A DNA stretch of 64,000 bases from Thermococcus argininiproducens (lineage in GTDB: Archaea; Methanobacteriota_B; Thermococci; Thermococcales; Thermococcaceae): contig NZ_CP080572.1 in NCBI RefSeq assembly GCF_023746595.1, positions 744,001 to 808,000 of the forward strand, read 5' to 3'. The first letter of the stretch is position 1. Each line of letters starts with the position of its first letter. The translations under genes were made by a program, and so were the position numbers. Positions 33,312 through 42,642 of this stretch are shown here, piece by piece. A model generated the notes under the pieces. It was not told the DNA's origin and did not search any database. It saw only the letters and a list, made by a program, of their open reading frames with translations.

Positions 33312-34063
33312 ATCTGTAGAATCATGAAATCTCTTCCTACAATCCCGATATCTCCTACTTTTTCTTCAAGCTCCTCATGAGTGTAGTTTGAGTGACTTAT
33401 GTGGGCAAATATTGTCTTTTTCGCATCTATTTTTTGAGCCAGTTTAATGGCGTCTTCAACTCCTAAATGGGTTTTTGGTATTGAGTGTTTATGTGTCATC
33501 TCAGAGACAAGTAGATCGACCCTATGGAGCTCGTTTAATAGCTCCTTATCCTTTAAAATCTCTGGACCGGTATCGCCAGTTACTACAATTCTTTTTTCTC
33601 TTATTTCAATGATGAATCCACCGGACACATCCCCCGGTTGATGTGTTGTAGGAAAGTGCTTTATTCTAAACTTTCCAAAGTTGTACCACCTATTAAATTC
33701 AAGGGGGACATAACTCCATTCTCTGTTACCTAAAAATGTCTCTTGCAAAAGTTTTGCCATTTTAAGAGTTTTTTCATGGGAATAAAAGCTCACTCTCCTA
33801 AGAATCTGCAGTTCTGGGAGACCTGCTATGTGATCAAAATGTGGGTGGGTTATGAGGACCCTCTCGATTTTTTCATTCAAATGTTCGAGGTGGTAGTGCA
33901 GATCTGGAGAGGGGTCTATAAGAGCATTTATTTTAGGAATATACATAGAAAATCTTGTTCGTTTATACTCGGGAAATTTCCTTGCCCTAGTGCAGTTTTC
34001 ACAACTGCAAAAAAGTTTGGGGGTGCCACTATAAGAACCAGATCCGAGTAGAATGATTCTCAT
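33308..34063 (-). CDS. PhnP-like metallo-beta-lactamase-fold hydrolase
   Basis: The 251-residue protein has the metal-binding motif THPHFDHIAG (about residue 78-87), plus an Asp in VVTGDTG and a late His in IFAHIS. An N-terminal cluster CSCENCTRARK, as in PhnP and PqqB relatives, probably binds a structural zinc. PhnP cleaves cyclic ribose phosphates; the substrate here is unknown but a phosphodiester is likely. GGAGGGGGAAAG precedes the ATG at 34063. It overlaps the upstream YgjP-type peptidase gene by 4 bases and so shares a transcript. Confidence 0.85.
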   Translation of the reverse strand: MRIILLGSGSYSGTPKLFCSCENCTRARKFPEYKRTRFSMYIPKINALIDPSPDLHYHLEHLNEKIERVLITHPHFDHIAGLPELQILRRVSFYSHEKTLKMAKLLQETFLGNREWSYVPLEFNRWYNFGKFRIKHFPTTHQPGDVSGGFIIEIREKRIVVTGDTGPEILKDKELLNELHRVDLLVSEMTHKHSIPKTHLGVEDAIKLAQKIDAKKTIFAHISHSNYTHEELEEKVGDIGIVGRDFMILQI

Positions 34064-34722
34064 CTTTCCCCCTCCAGAATTTGTTTCCAGATTGAATTGT
34101 TGTGGATTATTATCCACCACTCCTTCAGTTCCCTTCTTTTTCTTCTCCAATCGGGGTGGAAGTGACTAACGAGCTTCCAGAACCTCTTTGAGTGATTCAT
34201 CTCTATCAAATGAGCAGTTTCATGAGTTACAAGATAGTCTATAAGCTCCAGAGGTAAAGCGAGCATGGCTAAATTAAAGTTCAGATTCCCTCTTGGGGAA
34301 CAGCTCCCCCATCTTGTTTTTTGTTTACGAATGAAGATCTTTTTAGGTTTAACTCCAAGATATTCAGATTTATCGTGGACAATTGGGGTTATTAGGATTT
34401 TAAGCTCTTTTCTCAATGTTTTCTCAAGTTTTTCCTCTGAAGGAAGTGTAATACCCTCCCCGGAAATTTCAAATTTTTTCCCATTTTTAACGGAATAAAA
34501 TTTTCCGAGGTATGGAAAACCTGAAAGTTGTTTTGCTTTTTCAATTTTTTGAAGTTTTGAGAGAATCCAGTCTTCTTTTTCCTTTAAAAATTGCTCAACT
34601 TTTTTTGTTGGAGAGACTATCCAAAGTTTTCCTTCTGGGGTCATGTAAATTCTCACATACCTTACCCTTCTTACGCTAACCTCATATTGTACTTGCTTTC
34701 CATTAAGATTTATCTTTGGCAT
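34060..34722 (-). CDS. YgjP-type (DUF45) metallopeptidase-like protein
   Basis: The 220-residue protein has the zinc motif HETAHLIEMNHSKRFW (about 165-180), the pattern of the M48-related DUF45 family, with TRWGSCSPRGNLNFN preceding it as usual. Members are predicted zinc peptidases, and some are encoded in defence or restriction loci; here no such locus is visible. The ATG at 34722 begins MPKINLNG. It is the first gene of a pair with the PhnP-like hydrolase, overlapping it by 4 bases. The real substrate is unknown. Confidence 0.85.
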   Translation of the reverse strand: MPKINLNGKQVQYEVSVRRVRYVRIYMTPEGKLWIVSPTKKVEQFLKEKEDWILSKLQKIEKAKQLSGFPYLGKFYSVKNGKKFEISGEGITLPSEEKLEKTLRKELKILITPIVHDKSEYLGVKPKKIFIRKQKTRWGSCSPRGNLNFNLAMLALPLELIDYLVTHETAHLIEMNHSKRFWKLVSHFHPDWRRKRRELKEWWIIIHNNSIWKQILEGER

Positions 34723-34842
34723 ATTTTTTCTTATACTTTTCAGGATTTAAGTGTTTATAACTCAGGCCCCATCTTTTGAGCGTATGGTAGCACATAGAAC
34801 AAAGATTTAATACTTTAAGAACAAAGTTTATTGGGAGGAAAT

Positions 34843-35946
34843 ATGAGGAAGACGCTTTATATAATCTTAATCGCTGGATTTTTCGCTATACTTGGCTCAA
34901 CCATGAGTAAGTCTCCCACCTTGCCACTGTATGCTCAAAGTTTGGGACTTAGTAGGGGAGAAATTGGAATTATCGCGGCTGCTTCTACGATAACTGGTAT
35001 TTTTGTAAACTTTGCCTCTGGTCTTCTAAGTGATATCTATGGAAGAAAGAGATTACTTAAAATAAGTGGTTTTGTCTTCTTTTCAGCTCCCCTTCTATAC
35101 TTTTTTGCAGATGATGCCATAACGCTCGCTTTGGTAAGAGCTTATTATGGAATAGCAACTGCAATTTTTGTTCCGGTGTCTCTTGCATTAATAAGTGATA
35201 TCTATCCTGAAAGGAAAGGAACTTTTATGGGGATCTTGAGCTCTGCGACTTTGGTGGGGAGGGCCATTGCTCCGGTATTGGCAGGGAGTTTGATATACTT
35301 TGCTGGTTTTTGGGTCGTCTTCATTTCCTGTTCTATCCTTGGTCTTATCACATTGGCATTGACCTTTACACTTCCTAAAGCAGAAGGGGGGCTAAGAAGG
35401 TTTGAATTTTCATTTAGCTCTACCATCTTGTTACTTGGTCTGTTAGATGCAGCTGTTTATATGGCTTATCAGAGTATTGAAACCTTTTTGCCACTATTTT
35501 ACTTCTTGGAAGATAAAGCTTGGCTCTCTGGGTTGATTCTTACAATTGAAATCTCTATAATGGCCATTGTGAAACCTTATGCGGGGTATTTGAGTGACAA
35601 AATTGGGAGAATAAAGCCGATAATTGTAGGAATGGGAATGGTGAGCGTTGCAATGTTAATATTTGCTTTTTCAGGCTCTTTACCACTAATAATTGGAGGA
35701 GCTATTTTGTTCTCTCTTGGAGCCTCGGTGAGTGAAGCTTCAACTAAGCCCTTGGCAACTGAGATCTCAAAACTTAGAGGCACGGCCTTAGGTTTTTTGG
35801 AGAGTATAAAGGATATAGGGCAGGCATTGGGGCCTATAATAGTAGGATTTCTTGGTTTTAAAGTGGGGTTTGCTTTTGTTGGTATTTTTGGAATGGCAGC
35901 ATTGGTGGTATTTATAACGGCTTTTAAGGGTATGAAGTGGGGATGA
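34843..35946 (+). CDS. major facilitator superfamily transporter
   Basis: The 367-residue protein has about 12 short hydrophobic segments and the MFS loop-2 motif GLLSDIYGRKRLL (motif A) repeated in form in the second half as GYLSDKIGRIKPII. It is probably a drug or small-molecule exporter; substrate unknown. The ATG at 34843 follows GGGAGGAAAT; an in-frame ATG at 34831 region lacks spacing to that site. It is followed immediately by a UPF0282 hydrolase gene, so the two may form an operon. Confidence 0.87.
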   Translation: MRKTLYIILIAGFFAILGSTMSKSPTLPLYAQSLGLSRGEIGIIAAASTITGIFVNFASGLLSDIYGRKRLLKISGFVFFSAPLLYFFADDAITLALVRAYYGIATAIFVPVSLALISDIYPERKGTFMGILSSATLVGRAIAPVLAGSLIYFAGFWVVFISCSILGLITLALTFTLPKAEGGLRRFEFSFSSTILLLGLLDAAVYMAYQSIETFLPLFYFLEDKAWLSGLILTIEISIMAIVKPYAGYLSDKIGRIKPIIVGMGMVSVAMLIFAFSGSLPLIIGGAILFSLGASVSEASTKPLATEISKLRGTALGFLESIKDIGQALGPIIVGFLGFKVGFAFVGIFGMAALVVFITAFKGMKWG

Positions 35947-35948
35947 CC

Positions 35949-37001
35949 ATGGCACTCTCATTTAAGCCCATTTGGTTTGATTCATTGGGTGCTAAAAGCT
36001 CGTGTGTCTTGGTTAGGACTTCTGATGTCTCGATCTTAATAGATCCTGGAATTGCTATTATGCAACCGAGTTTTCCAGCGAGTGAAGAAGAGAAAATCGA
36101 ATGGCTTATTGAGGGCGAGAAGGCAATAAAGAGAGCCAGTGAAAAGGCCGATATTGTTGTTATCACACACTATCACTATGATCACTACTTTCCAAGTGAT
36201 TTAGACGTGTATAAAGGCAAACTTCTCCTAGTTAAGGATCCAAATGAGTATATAAACGATTCTCAGAGAGAACGGGCGGAGTATTTCTACTCTAATCTCT
36301 ACAGATATTTTGGGGATCTAAAATTGGAGGATATTTGGAGAAAATCGGAATCAAAGGAGTACCCAAATCCGTTAGAGGAGTTACCAATTGCATTTTCTAA
36401 AGACTTTGGTGATTACAATACGCGGAGGAAACAACTCCTTGAAAAAGGTCTCAAATGGTTCAAAAATAGGGTTAATAAGTGGAACCAGAATCCTAGGATT
36501 CCTGAGATGAGTTTTGGGAATTTCAAAGTCATATTTGCTGATGGAGGAACATTTCAATTTGGAGACACGGAAATTAGATTTACAAGGCCTCTCTTTCATG
36601 GAATAGAGTTTTCAAGGGTGGGGTGGGTGATCTCGGTAGTGATTGAATGCAAAGAAGAAAAATTCATTCATTCAAGTGATTTGAATGGGCCAATAATAGA
36701 GGATTATGCAGAGTGGATAGTCAAGGAAAATCCAGATATTCTTGTTTTGGATGGTCCCATGACATACATGCTTGGCTATCTCCTTAATAAGATCAACTTA
36801 AGGAGAACAATTGAAAATGCAGTAAAAATTGTAAAGGTGATAGATGCGGAAGTCATTATATATGACCATCATCTACCAAGAGAGCGCCACTTTAGGGAAC
36901 ACACAAAAGAAGTGTGGGAAGCAGCAGAAAAGGCCGGTAAGACAGTCTTAACGGCTGCGGAATTTTTAGGGAGGAAGCCAAAGGTTTTAGAAATCAAATG
37001 A
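35949..37001 (+). CDS. UPF0282-family metallo-beta-lactamase-fold hydrolase
   Basis: The 350-residue protein has the metal motif THYHYDHYFP (about residue 73-82) and later metal ligands in SSDLNGP and YDHHLPRE. UPF0282 is an archaeal family of unknown substrate. The ATG at 35949 begins two bases after the transporter stop, with GGGGATGA overlapping that stop as the ribosome site, so it is translationally coupled to the MFS gene. An upstream GTG and ATG are in frame but would overlap the stop of the transporter. Confidence 0.85.
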   Translation: MALSFKPIWFDSLGAKSSCVLVRTSDVSILIDPGIAIMQPSFPASEEEKIEWLIEGEKAIKRASEKADIVVITHYHYDHYFPSDLDVYKGKLLLVKDPNEYINDSQRERAEYFYSNLYRYFGDLKLEDIWRKSESKEYPNPLEELPIAFSKDFGDYNTRRKQLLEKGLKWFKNRVNKWNQNPRIPEMSFGNFKVIFADGGTFQFGDTEIRFTRPLFHGIEFSRVGWVISVVIECKEEKFIHSSDLNGPIIEDYAEWIVKENPDILVLDGPMTYMLGYLLNKINLRRTIENAVKIVKVIDAEVIIYDHHLPRERHFREHTKEVWEAAEKAGKTVLTAAEFLGRKPKVLEIK

Positions 37002-37047
37002 CTAGAAAATCTAAAATTAAAAAGAGAACATCTCCCTGATATTCCCT

Positions 37048-37467
37048 CTATTCTTTTGGAGGAAATGCGCCAAGTTGCTGTAGCATGCCAAATACATCGT
37101 AACCCCACCACAACTCTGCAATTTTGTCCTCTTCAAACCGATATATAGCAATCCCCTCGAGGGTTATTCCATTTCCGGTTGGCGGGATTCCCATAAACGT
37201 ATCTTTTTGTGTTCCAGTAACTCTCCAGCGCTTTACTATTTTATCATCTTCAGCAATAGTATCTTCAATAGTTACGTGAAAATCTGGGAATACTTTATGT
37301 AAAAAGAGCACCCATTGCTTAAAGGTTTCGAGATTTGTAACGTCAGGGTTGCTAGGGTCGTGGTTTATGAAATTGGGTGCGTAAAGCCTGTCTGCTAGAC
37401 TGACATCTCCTTTGTTCCAGAGCTCGTCTACTGATTGCTGGATAATCCTTTCTTTTTCTGCCCTCAT
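37048..37467 (-). CDS. SnoaL-like/ester cyclase-family protein
   Basis: The 139-residue protein has the pattern of SnoaL-like polyketide-cyclase relatives: an N-terminal helix (RIIQQSVDELWNKGD), FINHDPSN, HKVFPDFHVTIEDTIAEDDKIV, and a C-terminal GIAIYRFEEDKIAELW. The fold is a small alpha+beta barrel. Bacterial and archaeal members of the ester cyclase group are mostly uncharacterised. The ATG at 37467 follows AGGAGGTGATAAA. It is convergent with the UPF0282 gene. Function is unknown. Confidence 0.8.
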   Translation of the reverse strand: MRAEKERIIQQSVDELWNKGDVSLADRLYAPNFINHDPSNPDVTNLETFKQWVLFLHKVFPDFHVTIEDTIAEDDKIVKRWRVTGTQKDTFMGIPPTGNGITLEGIAIYRFEEDKIAELWWGYDVFGMLQQLGAFPPKE

Positions 37468-37657
37468 TTTATCACCTCCTTCATGCTTCTGTCTCATTAT
37501 TCGATCGCTAGTATTTCTGAAAGAAAGTTGGGGTTTATGAGACTCCTCCGTCTACGTGTTCTGTGCTCAAAGTGTATATACTTTAGCATTATGTCAAGAT
37601 AAAGTAACATTTAACTTTACCAAGAGAAAAGCCAAAAATATAAAGCAAAAGAAGACA

Positions 37658-38365
37658 TTACTTCAAGATAATTCTTGCATCTACTATGACCACGCCTTCT
37701 CCTTCAGGGTAAACAAAGATTGGGTTAAGGTCCATTTCCTTAATGTAATCTTTGAGGTCATCAACGAGCTGTGAGACTTTTAGCATCATGTCAACAATTG
37801 CTTTCATGTCGGCTGGTGGTTCGCCTCTTGCACCTGCTAGAATTGGGTATCCGTTAATACTCTTTATCATAGTCCACGCGTCTTTCTCTTCAATTGGGAT
37901 TATTCTGAATGTGACATCCTTGAGAATTTCTACGAAAATTCCACCAAGACCAAACATTATTGCATGTCCAAACTGTGGGTCTTCGGTAACACCAATGATA
38001 ATCTCCCTTCCTAGTTTGAGCATTGGAGCTATTAAGACACCGAGAATTTCTGCATCTGGTCTGTATTTTCGGGCGTTCTCGTGGATTTCTTCCCACTTTT
38101 GTTTAAGTTCTTCATCGTTCTTTATTTTGAGCATGACAACTTTTGCATCGCTCTTGTGAAGGATTTGGGGTGACATTAGCTTCATGACTACTGGGTAGCC
38201 AATTTCGTTAGCATATTTTATGGCCTCATCCACAGTTTTTGCTAATTTTTCTTCTGGAAGGGGTAAGCCATAAGCCTTTAAAACCTGTTTTGCTTCGTAT
38301 TCAACTAAGGATTTCCTACCCTGAGCCAAAACCTCTTTAATTACCTTTAACGCTTCTTCTTTCAT
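37658..38365 (-). CDS. ADP-forming acyl-CoA synthetase, beta (ATP-grasp) subunit
   Basis: This subunit carries the ATP-grasp half of the archaeal ADP-forming acetyl/acyl-CoA synthetase, which turns acyl-CoA plus ADP and phosphate into acid plus ATP in sugar and amino-acid fermentation. The 235-residue size matches the beta subunits of Pyrococcus. The ATP-grasp pattern is seen in EYEAKQVLKAYGLPLPE, GYPVVMKLMSPQILHKSDA and the MDLNPIFVYPEGEGVVIVDARI end. It follows the alpha gene by 35 bases with GGAGGGAATAAT before its ATG at 38365. Which acid it uses cannot be read from sequence. Confidence 0.92.
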   Translation of the reverse strand: MKEEALKVIKEVLAQGRKSLVEYEAKQVLKAYGLPLPEEKLAKTVDEAIKYANEIGYPVVMKLMSPQILHKSDAKVVMLKIKNDEELKQKWEEIHENARKYRPDAEILGVLIAPMLKLGREIIIGVTEDPQFGHAIMFGLGGIFVEILKDVTFRIIPIEEKDAWTMIKSINGYPILAGARGEPPADMKAIVDMMLKVSQLVDDLKDYIKEMDLNPIFVYPEGEGVVIVDARIILK

Positions 38366-38400
38366 ATTATTCCCTCCATAATAAGGAAATAAGGAGCAGA

Positions 38401-39822
38401 TCACTCCTCATTTAATTTTTCTAAGTATTTTGCATATTGGACGAGTCCAGCTATCGCCCTAACTCCTCTCTCGGGTGTGGGATATACTGGTACTCCTTTA
38501 TCCTCGAGTATCTTTGCATAGTACTCTGTCTTTTTACCACCCATTGCAACTGCTACTATTGGTTTCTCACTCTTCTTTGCGTAATCTGCAAGAATTTCTA
38601 TGATCTTTTCTTCGTTTAACAATGGTACTTGGAAGAGGACTATTATAACTATTGCGTCTACGTTGGGATCGTTTACAAAGGCCTCAATAGCGTATTTGTA
38701 TCTCTGAGCGTCAGTATCACCTACTACGTCAGTTGGATTGCCAGCTACGGCGTGTGGTGGGAAGTGCTCTTTTAGGTATTTGATGGTTTCTTCACTAAGC
38801 TCGGCCATTTTGAGGCCAAATTTTGCAACAGCATCACTTGCCATAACTCCTGCTCCACCACCATCAGTAATGATTCCAATTCTGTCTCCGTTTGGAAGTT
38901 TGCACTTTGCGAAGGCCTTTGCGACGTCGAACATGTGCTCAAAGTCCTCTGCTCTCAGAATTCCAGTTTGCTTAAACACAGCATCGTATATTGTATCTGC
39001 TCCGGCTAATGATCCAGTGTGGGATGAGGCTGCTTTGGCACCGTATTCGGTTCTCCCGCTCTTAAGAGCTATTACTGGCTTCACTTTTGTTATTCTCTTT
39101 GCAGCTTCAATGAATTTTCTCCCTTCTTTTACACCCTCTATGTAAAAGGTAACAACCTTTATGCTTTCATCGTGTATGAAGTAGTCCATCAAATCAGCAT
39201 CGTCAACATCAAGTTTGTTACCATAACTTACCATTTTTCCAATTCCTATTCCTGCTAAGGCCGCCCAATCAAGCATTGCTGCAGCAAAGGCTCCACTTTG
39301 GGAAACAAATGCAATTGAACCGTTTTTTGGCCTATCCATTTTTTGCTCTGGGAGAAAAACTGTGTCAACTCCAGTATCTGGGACGTACACACCAACACAA
39401 TTGGGTCCTATAACTCTTATCCCATTTTCTCTTGCTATCTGGAGGATTTCTTCTTCCATTTTCTTTCCTTCTTCTCCAAGTTCTCCAAAACCGCCCGTAA
39501 TGATTATCACAGACTTTATTCCCTTTTCGGCAATTTCTTTCATGGTTTGTGGGACAAATGGGGCTGGTATGGATATTACTGCCAAGTCTGTATCCTCTGG
39601 GAGATCTTTCACACTTTTGTAAACCTTGTATCCCTCGATCTCGTCCAGCTTGGGGTTCACTGGGTATATGTTTCCTTTAAAAACCCCTTGCTCTTTGTTT
39701 TTCTTAAAGTTCTCAAAAATGACGTTTCCAACCTTTCCTTTTTTATCTGTTGCTCCTATGATAGCAACAGCATTGGGTTCGAAGAAGGGTTTAAGTTCTT
39801 CGATGATTTTTGGGCTTTTCAT
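38401..39822 (-). CDS. ADP-forming acyl-CoA synthetase, alpha subunit
   Basis: The 473-residue alpha subunit carries the CoA-binding and phosphohistidine domains. The N-terminal CoA-binding fold has AVAIIGATDKKGKVGN, and the active-site His is in ASSHTGSLAG (His268), with VIGPNCVGV as another conserved segment. Together with the beta gene immediately downstream it makes a complete enzyme. Several Thermococcales isozymes have separate alpha and beta loci, so this adjacent pair is likely one of the substrate-specific isozymes. GAGGTGATACC precedes the ATG at 39822. Confidence 0.93.
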   Translation of the reverse strand: MKSPKIIEELKPFFEPNAVAIIGATDKKGKVGNVIFENFKKNKEQGVFKGNIYPVNPKLDEIEGYKVYKSVKDLPEDTDLAVISIPAPFVPQTMKEIAEKGIKSVIIITGGFGELGEEGKKMEEEILQIARENGIRVIGPNCVGVYVPDTGVDTVFLPEQKMDRPKNGSIAFVSQSGAFAAAMLDWAALAGIGIGKMVSYGNKLDVDDADLMDYFIHDESIKVVTFYIEGVKEGRKFIEAAKRITKVKPVIALKSGRTEYGAKAASSHTGSLAGADTIYDAVFKQTGILRAEDFEHMFDVAKAFAKCKLPNGDRIGIITDGGGAGVMASDAVAKFGLKMAELSEETIKYLKEHFPPHAVAGNPTDVVGDTDAQRYKYAIEAFVNDPNVDAIVIIVLFQVPLLNEEKIIEILADYAKKSEKPIVAVAMGGKKTEYYAKILEDKGVPVYPTPERGVRAIAGLVQYAKYLEKLNEE

Positions 39823-39955
39823 GGTATCACCTCAAAATTTTTATGAATAATCTTCCACTTGAACTTTATCTTCTTCTGTATAAAAGTTTTATGTGGGTAA
39901 AATAAGCTCTTTGATGAATTAATAAGGGCATTACTGCCCGAAAATTGAAGGAACA

Positions 39956-40723
39956 TCAAACAGCGTTTATCATAACATCCAAAAATTCAAGGCTTTTAAG
40001 AACTCCGTCAAAGCTTTTTACCTCTAGTGACATTGGAACATTGGGGGTTTGTCTGATCACGTCTTTCCAGGGTACATTGCCTTCTCCGAGAGCTAGATGG
40101 GAGTCATGCGCTCCATCATTGTCACTTAAATGCGCATAGATAATTCTGTCCTTTAAGAGTTTGATAAATTCCGTGAACTCTCCATTAACTGTATTTAAAT
40201 GGCCGATGTCAAAAGTGACAAATATATCGGTTCCTTCTACCAGTTCTTTAATGCGTTCTGGAGTTTGGCCATCCAGAATCCAAAAAGAGGGCATATTTTC
40301 TAGGGCCACTTTTATCCCTACTTTTTGAGCTACTTTGTCAATTTCCTCTAGTGAGCGTTTCTGGATCTTTTCATATGCTTTTGGGAAACGGCCACTTAGA
40401 GGAGAATGATGCGCGGGATGAATCACAACTAGCATGGAGCCCATATAGTGCGCAATTTTAAGAGTTTCAAAGAGAAGTTCTAGTGATGCTCTTCTTATCT
40501 TTTCATTTAATGATCCAATGTTTATGTCACTAAACGGTGCATGAATTACGCTTTTTAATTTGGCCTCTTCTAAGAACTCTACATGAGTTTTGTAATTGTA
40601 TTTATTTAGTGCATGGTATCCTTCATTCACTATTTCGACAAAGTTGACTTTAAGTTGTCTTATCTTGTAAAGAGCTAGACTGAGGCTTTTGTCGTATAAT
40701 GCTTGTGTTGACACTCCTATCAC
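39956..40723 (-). CDS. sugar phosphate isomerase/epimerase-type TIM-barrel protein
   Basis: The 255-residue protein is an AP-endonuclease-2-like TIM barrel. Metal ligands are suggested by HAPFSDINIGS, VVIHPAHHS, ALENMP, FDIGHLNT and YAHLSDNDGAHDSHLALGEG. Relatives include xylose and hydroxypyruvate isomerases and endonuclease IV, and many archaeal members have unknown substrate. The GTG start at 40723 is supported by GGGTGG five bases upstream; an earlier GTG at 40732 lies in that site. It is alone on its strand between the acyl-CoA synthetase and the AIM24-like gene. Confidence 0.82.
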   Translation of the reverse strand: MIGVSTQALYDKSLSLALYKIRQLKVNFVEIVNEGYHALNKYNYKTHVEFLEEAKLKSVIHAPFSDINIGSLNEKIRRASLELLFETLKIAHYMGSMLVVIHPAHHSPLSGRFPKAYEKIQKRSLEEIDKVAQKVGIKVALENMPSFWILDGQTPERIKELVEGTDIFVTFDIGHLNTVNGEFTEFIKLLKDRIIYAHLSDNDGAHDSHLALGEGNVPWKDVIRQTPNVPMSLEVKSFDGVLKSLEFLDVMINAV

Positions 40724-40766
40724 TTTTTCCACCCGAAAATCATAAAGAAGAGGGTATAAAAAGATA

Positions 40767-41435
40767 TCACTCTCTAGCTCTTGGCAAAAATGGTATCAAC
40801 CAGTCCAAAAAGCTGTCTATGCTCCTTGTTTGTATGTATAAAGTACCAGTACCATAGAATTCAGCAACAAGACCTTCTCCACCAAAAATTGTGCTCTTAA
40901 TTCCTCCGACTCTTCTTACTCTAAAGTCAAGCCCTTCTGTAAATGCAACTAAATGCCCAGTGTCTATAATAAACCTCTCGTTTCGAAGTTCTTTCTTGTA
41001 GATTGCTCCAAAACTGGACAGAAATACTGGGCCCTCTCCGCTTAGTTTTAATAAGAACAGACCTTCTCTTGAGAAGAATGTCTTTGCACCACCAAATTTA
41101 GTGTCTATTTCTATGGTTTCGGAACTTGCTAAAAATGCCCCACTTTGAGCATACATTGTTCCTCTAAGCTCTAGTGCCTCAATATCACCCATATATGGTG
41201 GGGCAAGACCTATAGTGCCTTTTTCTCCTTCTGCCCTAAAAGTGTTTATGAATATACTCTCTCCTCCTAGCATTGAGCGCTTTAAGGCCTTAAAGATGCC
41301 TCCAGTTTTTGTTTCTATTTTTATACTTGGGCTCATGTGGACCATTGCCCCGGGCTCGGCTTTTATGGCCTCCCCATCTTCAAGTTCTATTTCGACCAAG
41401 CTAAAGCTTGGTCTTTGAATAATTTCATATCTCAT
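40767..41435 (-). CDS. AIM24-family (TIGR00266-like) protein
   Basis: The 222-residue protein has the regular beta-strand pattern of the AIM24 family, with repeated GxxF/GG turns such as KTGGIFKALKRSMLGGESIF, ALELRGTMYAQSGAFLAS and GGLVAEFYGTGTLYIQTR near the end. Relatives in yeast affect mitochondrial membranes, while archaeal and bacterial members have unknown function. The ATG at 41435 follows GGTGTCACAA; the upstream in-frame TTG and GTG overlap this site. It lies 43 bases from the neighbouring TIM-barrel gene in the same direction. Confidence 0.8.
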   Translation of the reverse strand: MRYEIIQRPSFSLVEIELEDGEAIKAEPGAMVHMSPSIKIETKTGGIFKALKRSMLGGESIFINTFRAEGEKGTIGLAPPYMGDIEALELRGTMYAQSGAFLASSETIEIDTKFGGAKTFFSREGLFLLKLSGEGPVFLSSFGAIYKKELRNERFIIDTGHLVAFTEGLDFRVRRVGGIKSTIFGGEGLVAEFYGTGTLYIQTRSIDSFLDWLIPFLPRARE

Positions 41436-41485
41436 TTGTGACACCAAGAATACTGGGATTTTGGAGTATATAAACCTTTTTTGAT

Positions 41486-42187
41486 CTATTTTATATCTTC
41501 TTTTTTTATGAGCCCCTTATTGTATGGACAAAGATCTTGTAAAAAGCATTCACTGCATTTGGGTTTTATGGGCCTACAAATACTTTTTCCATGGTCTACC
41601 ATCGCATGGTTTACATATATCCATAGCCTCTCGGGGATTAATTCCTTTAAATATTCTTCGACCTTTTCAGGTGCAATTTTTGGAGGTGCGAGGCCTAGAC
41701 GTTTGCTTATTCTATTCACATGAGTGTCAACAGGGATTGTTTGTTGTCCAAATCCATATGCCAGAACGATGTTTGCACATTTTCTTCCAATTCCAGGGAG
41801 CTTCATAAGTTCCTCAATTTTATCAGGAACTTTACCTCCATATTTCTCTAGGATTATCTGGGAACTTTTAACTATCCACTCTCCCTTGGCTTTCCAAAGT
41901 CCCACTCCATTTTTTCGCAGGAAGTCTTGCATTTCCTCAGGGGATATTTTAGCAATAGTTCTAATGTTTTTGTATTTTTCAAATAACATTTTCCACACTT
42001 TATACGTGACTTCATCTCTCATTCTTTGAGAGATTATGCAATGAATAAGAGTTTTATAAGGATCCCCAATTAGAAGTTTTTCCCTTTGGTGATAGTTCAT
42101 CAATCGTTTTACGATTTCATGAGCTCTCCTTTTCTTCTCATTCCAGTTTTCTTCAAAGGTGAATGAGTGTGAGTTTTTTGCCCCCAT
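41486..42187 (-). CDS. nth: endonuclease III (HhH-GPD DNA glycosylase/AP lyase)
   Basis: This base-excision repair enzyme removes oxidised pyrimidines and nicks the backbone. The 233-residue protein has the helix-hairpin-helix LPGIGRKCANIVLAYG with the catalytic Lys and the following GPD Asp in PVDTHVNR. The [4Fe-4S] ligands Cys-x6-Cys-x2-Cys-x5-Cys occur in CRPIKPKCSECFLQDLC at the C-terminus. A GGTGAT lies five bases before the ATG at 42187 (an ATG directly before it is also possible). It overlaps the upstream gene (42153-42587) by 35 bases, so the two are co-transcribed. Confidence 0.95.
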   Translation of the reverse strand: MGAKNSHSFTFEENWNEKKRRAHEIVKRLMNYHQREKLLIGDPYKTLIHCIISQRMRDEVTYKVWKMLFEKYKNIRTIAKISPEEMQDFLRKNGVGLWKAKGEWIVKSSQIILEKYGGKVPDKIEELMKLPGIGRKCANIVLAYGFGQQTIPVDTHVNRISKRLGLAPPKIAPEKVEEYLKELIPERLWIYVNHAMVDHGKSICRPIKPKCSECFLQDLCPYNKGLIKKEDIK

Positions 42188-42587
42188 CATGGATCACCGC
42201 TATAATTTCACCTGAGACCTTGGCCTCTTTGAGATTGTCGAACCGTTGGTTAAAAATCTTGTGCCCTTTTTGGTTTAAAATCAGAACTTCATTTTCAAGA
42301 AGTATCACGATCCTTTTTTTAAGGAGAAACACGTCTCTAATCTCTTTTTCAAAATCCAACGTTAGGCTAAATATCTCCTCCTCAGTAAGCTCTATTTTTG
42401 TGTTTTTGTTTACCCTTATGAGTTTTGGTTCACTGTACATTACCTTAAATTGAAGGGCCTTTCCCAAAAGTTCTATCTCTACAGTATCCCCTTCTTTAAT
42501 TTCTTTTCCTATAAGTTTTGCTCTTATGACCTCTATAAAGTCAGGTGTTAAAGGAGCATCAAAAAGCGGCTTTAATACAACTTTCAT
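42153..42587 (-). CDS. small archaeal conserved protein with double-psi-barrel-like N-terminus
   Basis: The 144-residue protein begins with the segment LIGKEIKEGDTVEIELLGKALQFKV, which resembles the N-domain (double-psi beta barrel) of archaeal CDC48-type ATPases. The rest is beta-rich and charged (VIVAVIHDGG... type end), with no ATPase motif. The ATG at 42587 follows GGTGAAAATTC. It overlaps the nth gene by 35 bases at its 3' end, suggesting co-expression with base-excision repair. Function is unknown; a partner-binding role is inference. Confidence 0.65.
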   Translation of the reverse strand: MKVVLKPLFDAPLTPDFIEVIRAKLIGKEIKEGDTVEIELLGKALQFKVMYSEPKLIRVNKNTKIELTEEEIFSLTLDFEKEIRDVFLLKKRIVILLENEVLILNQKGHKIFNQRFDNLKEAKVSGEIIAVIHDGGKKLTLIHL

Positions 42588-42642
42588 GAATTTTCACCAA
42601 CTCAATATACTCATGAGTTATAATAAGGGTTTTGAACCGTAA

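Noticed and set aside
34060-34722. Restriction-modification locus signalled by the YgjP-type peptidase
   Set aside because: Such peptidases are sometimes beside type I restriction genes, but no restriction or methyltransferase subunit lies near here.
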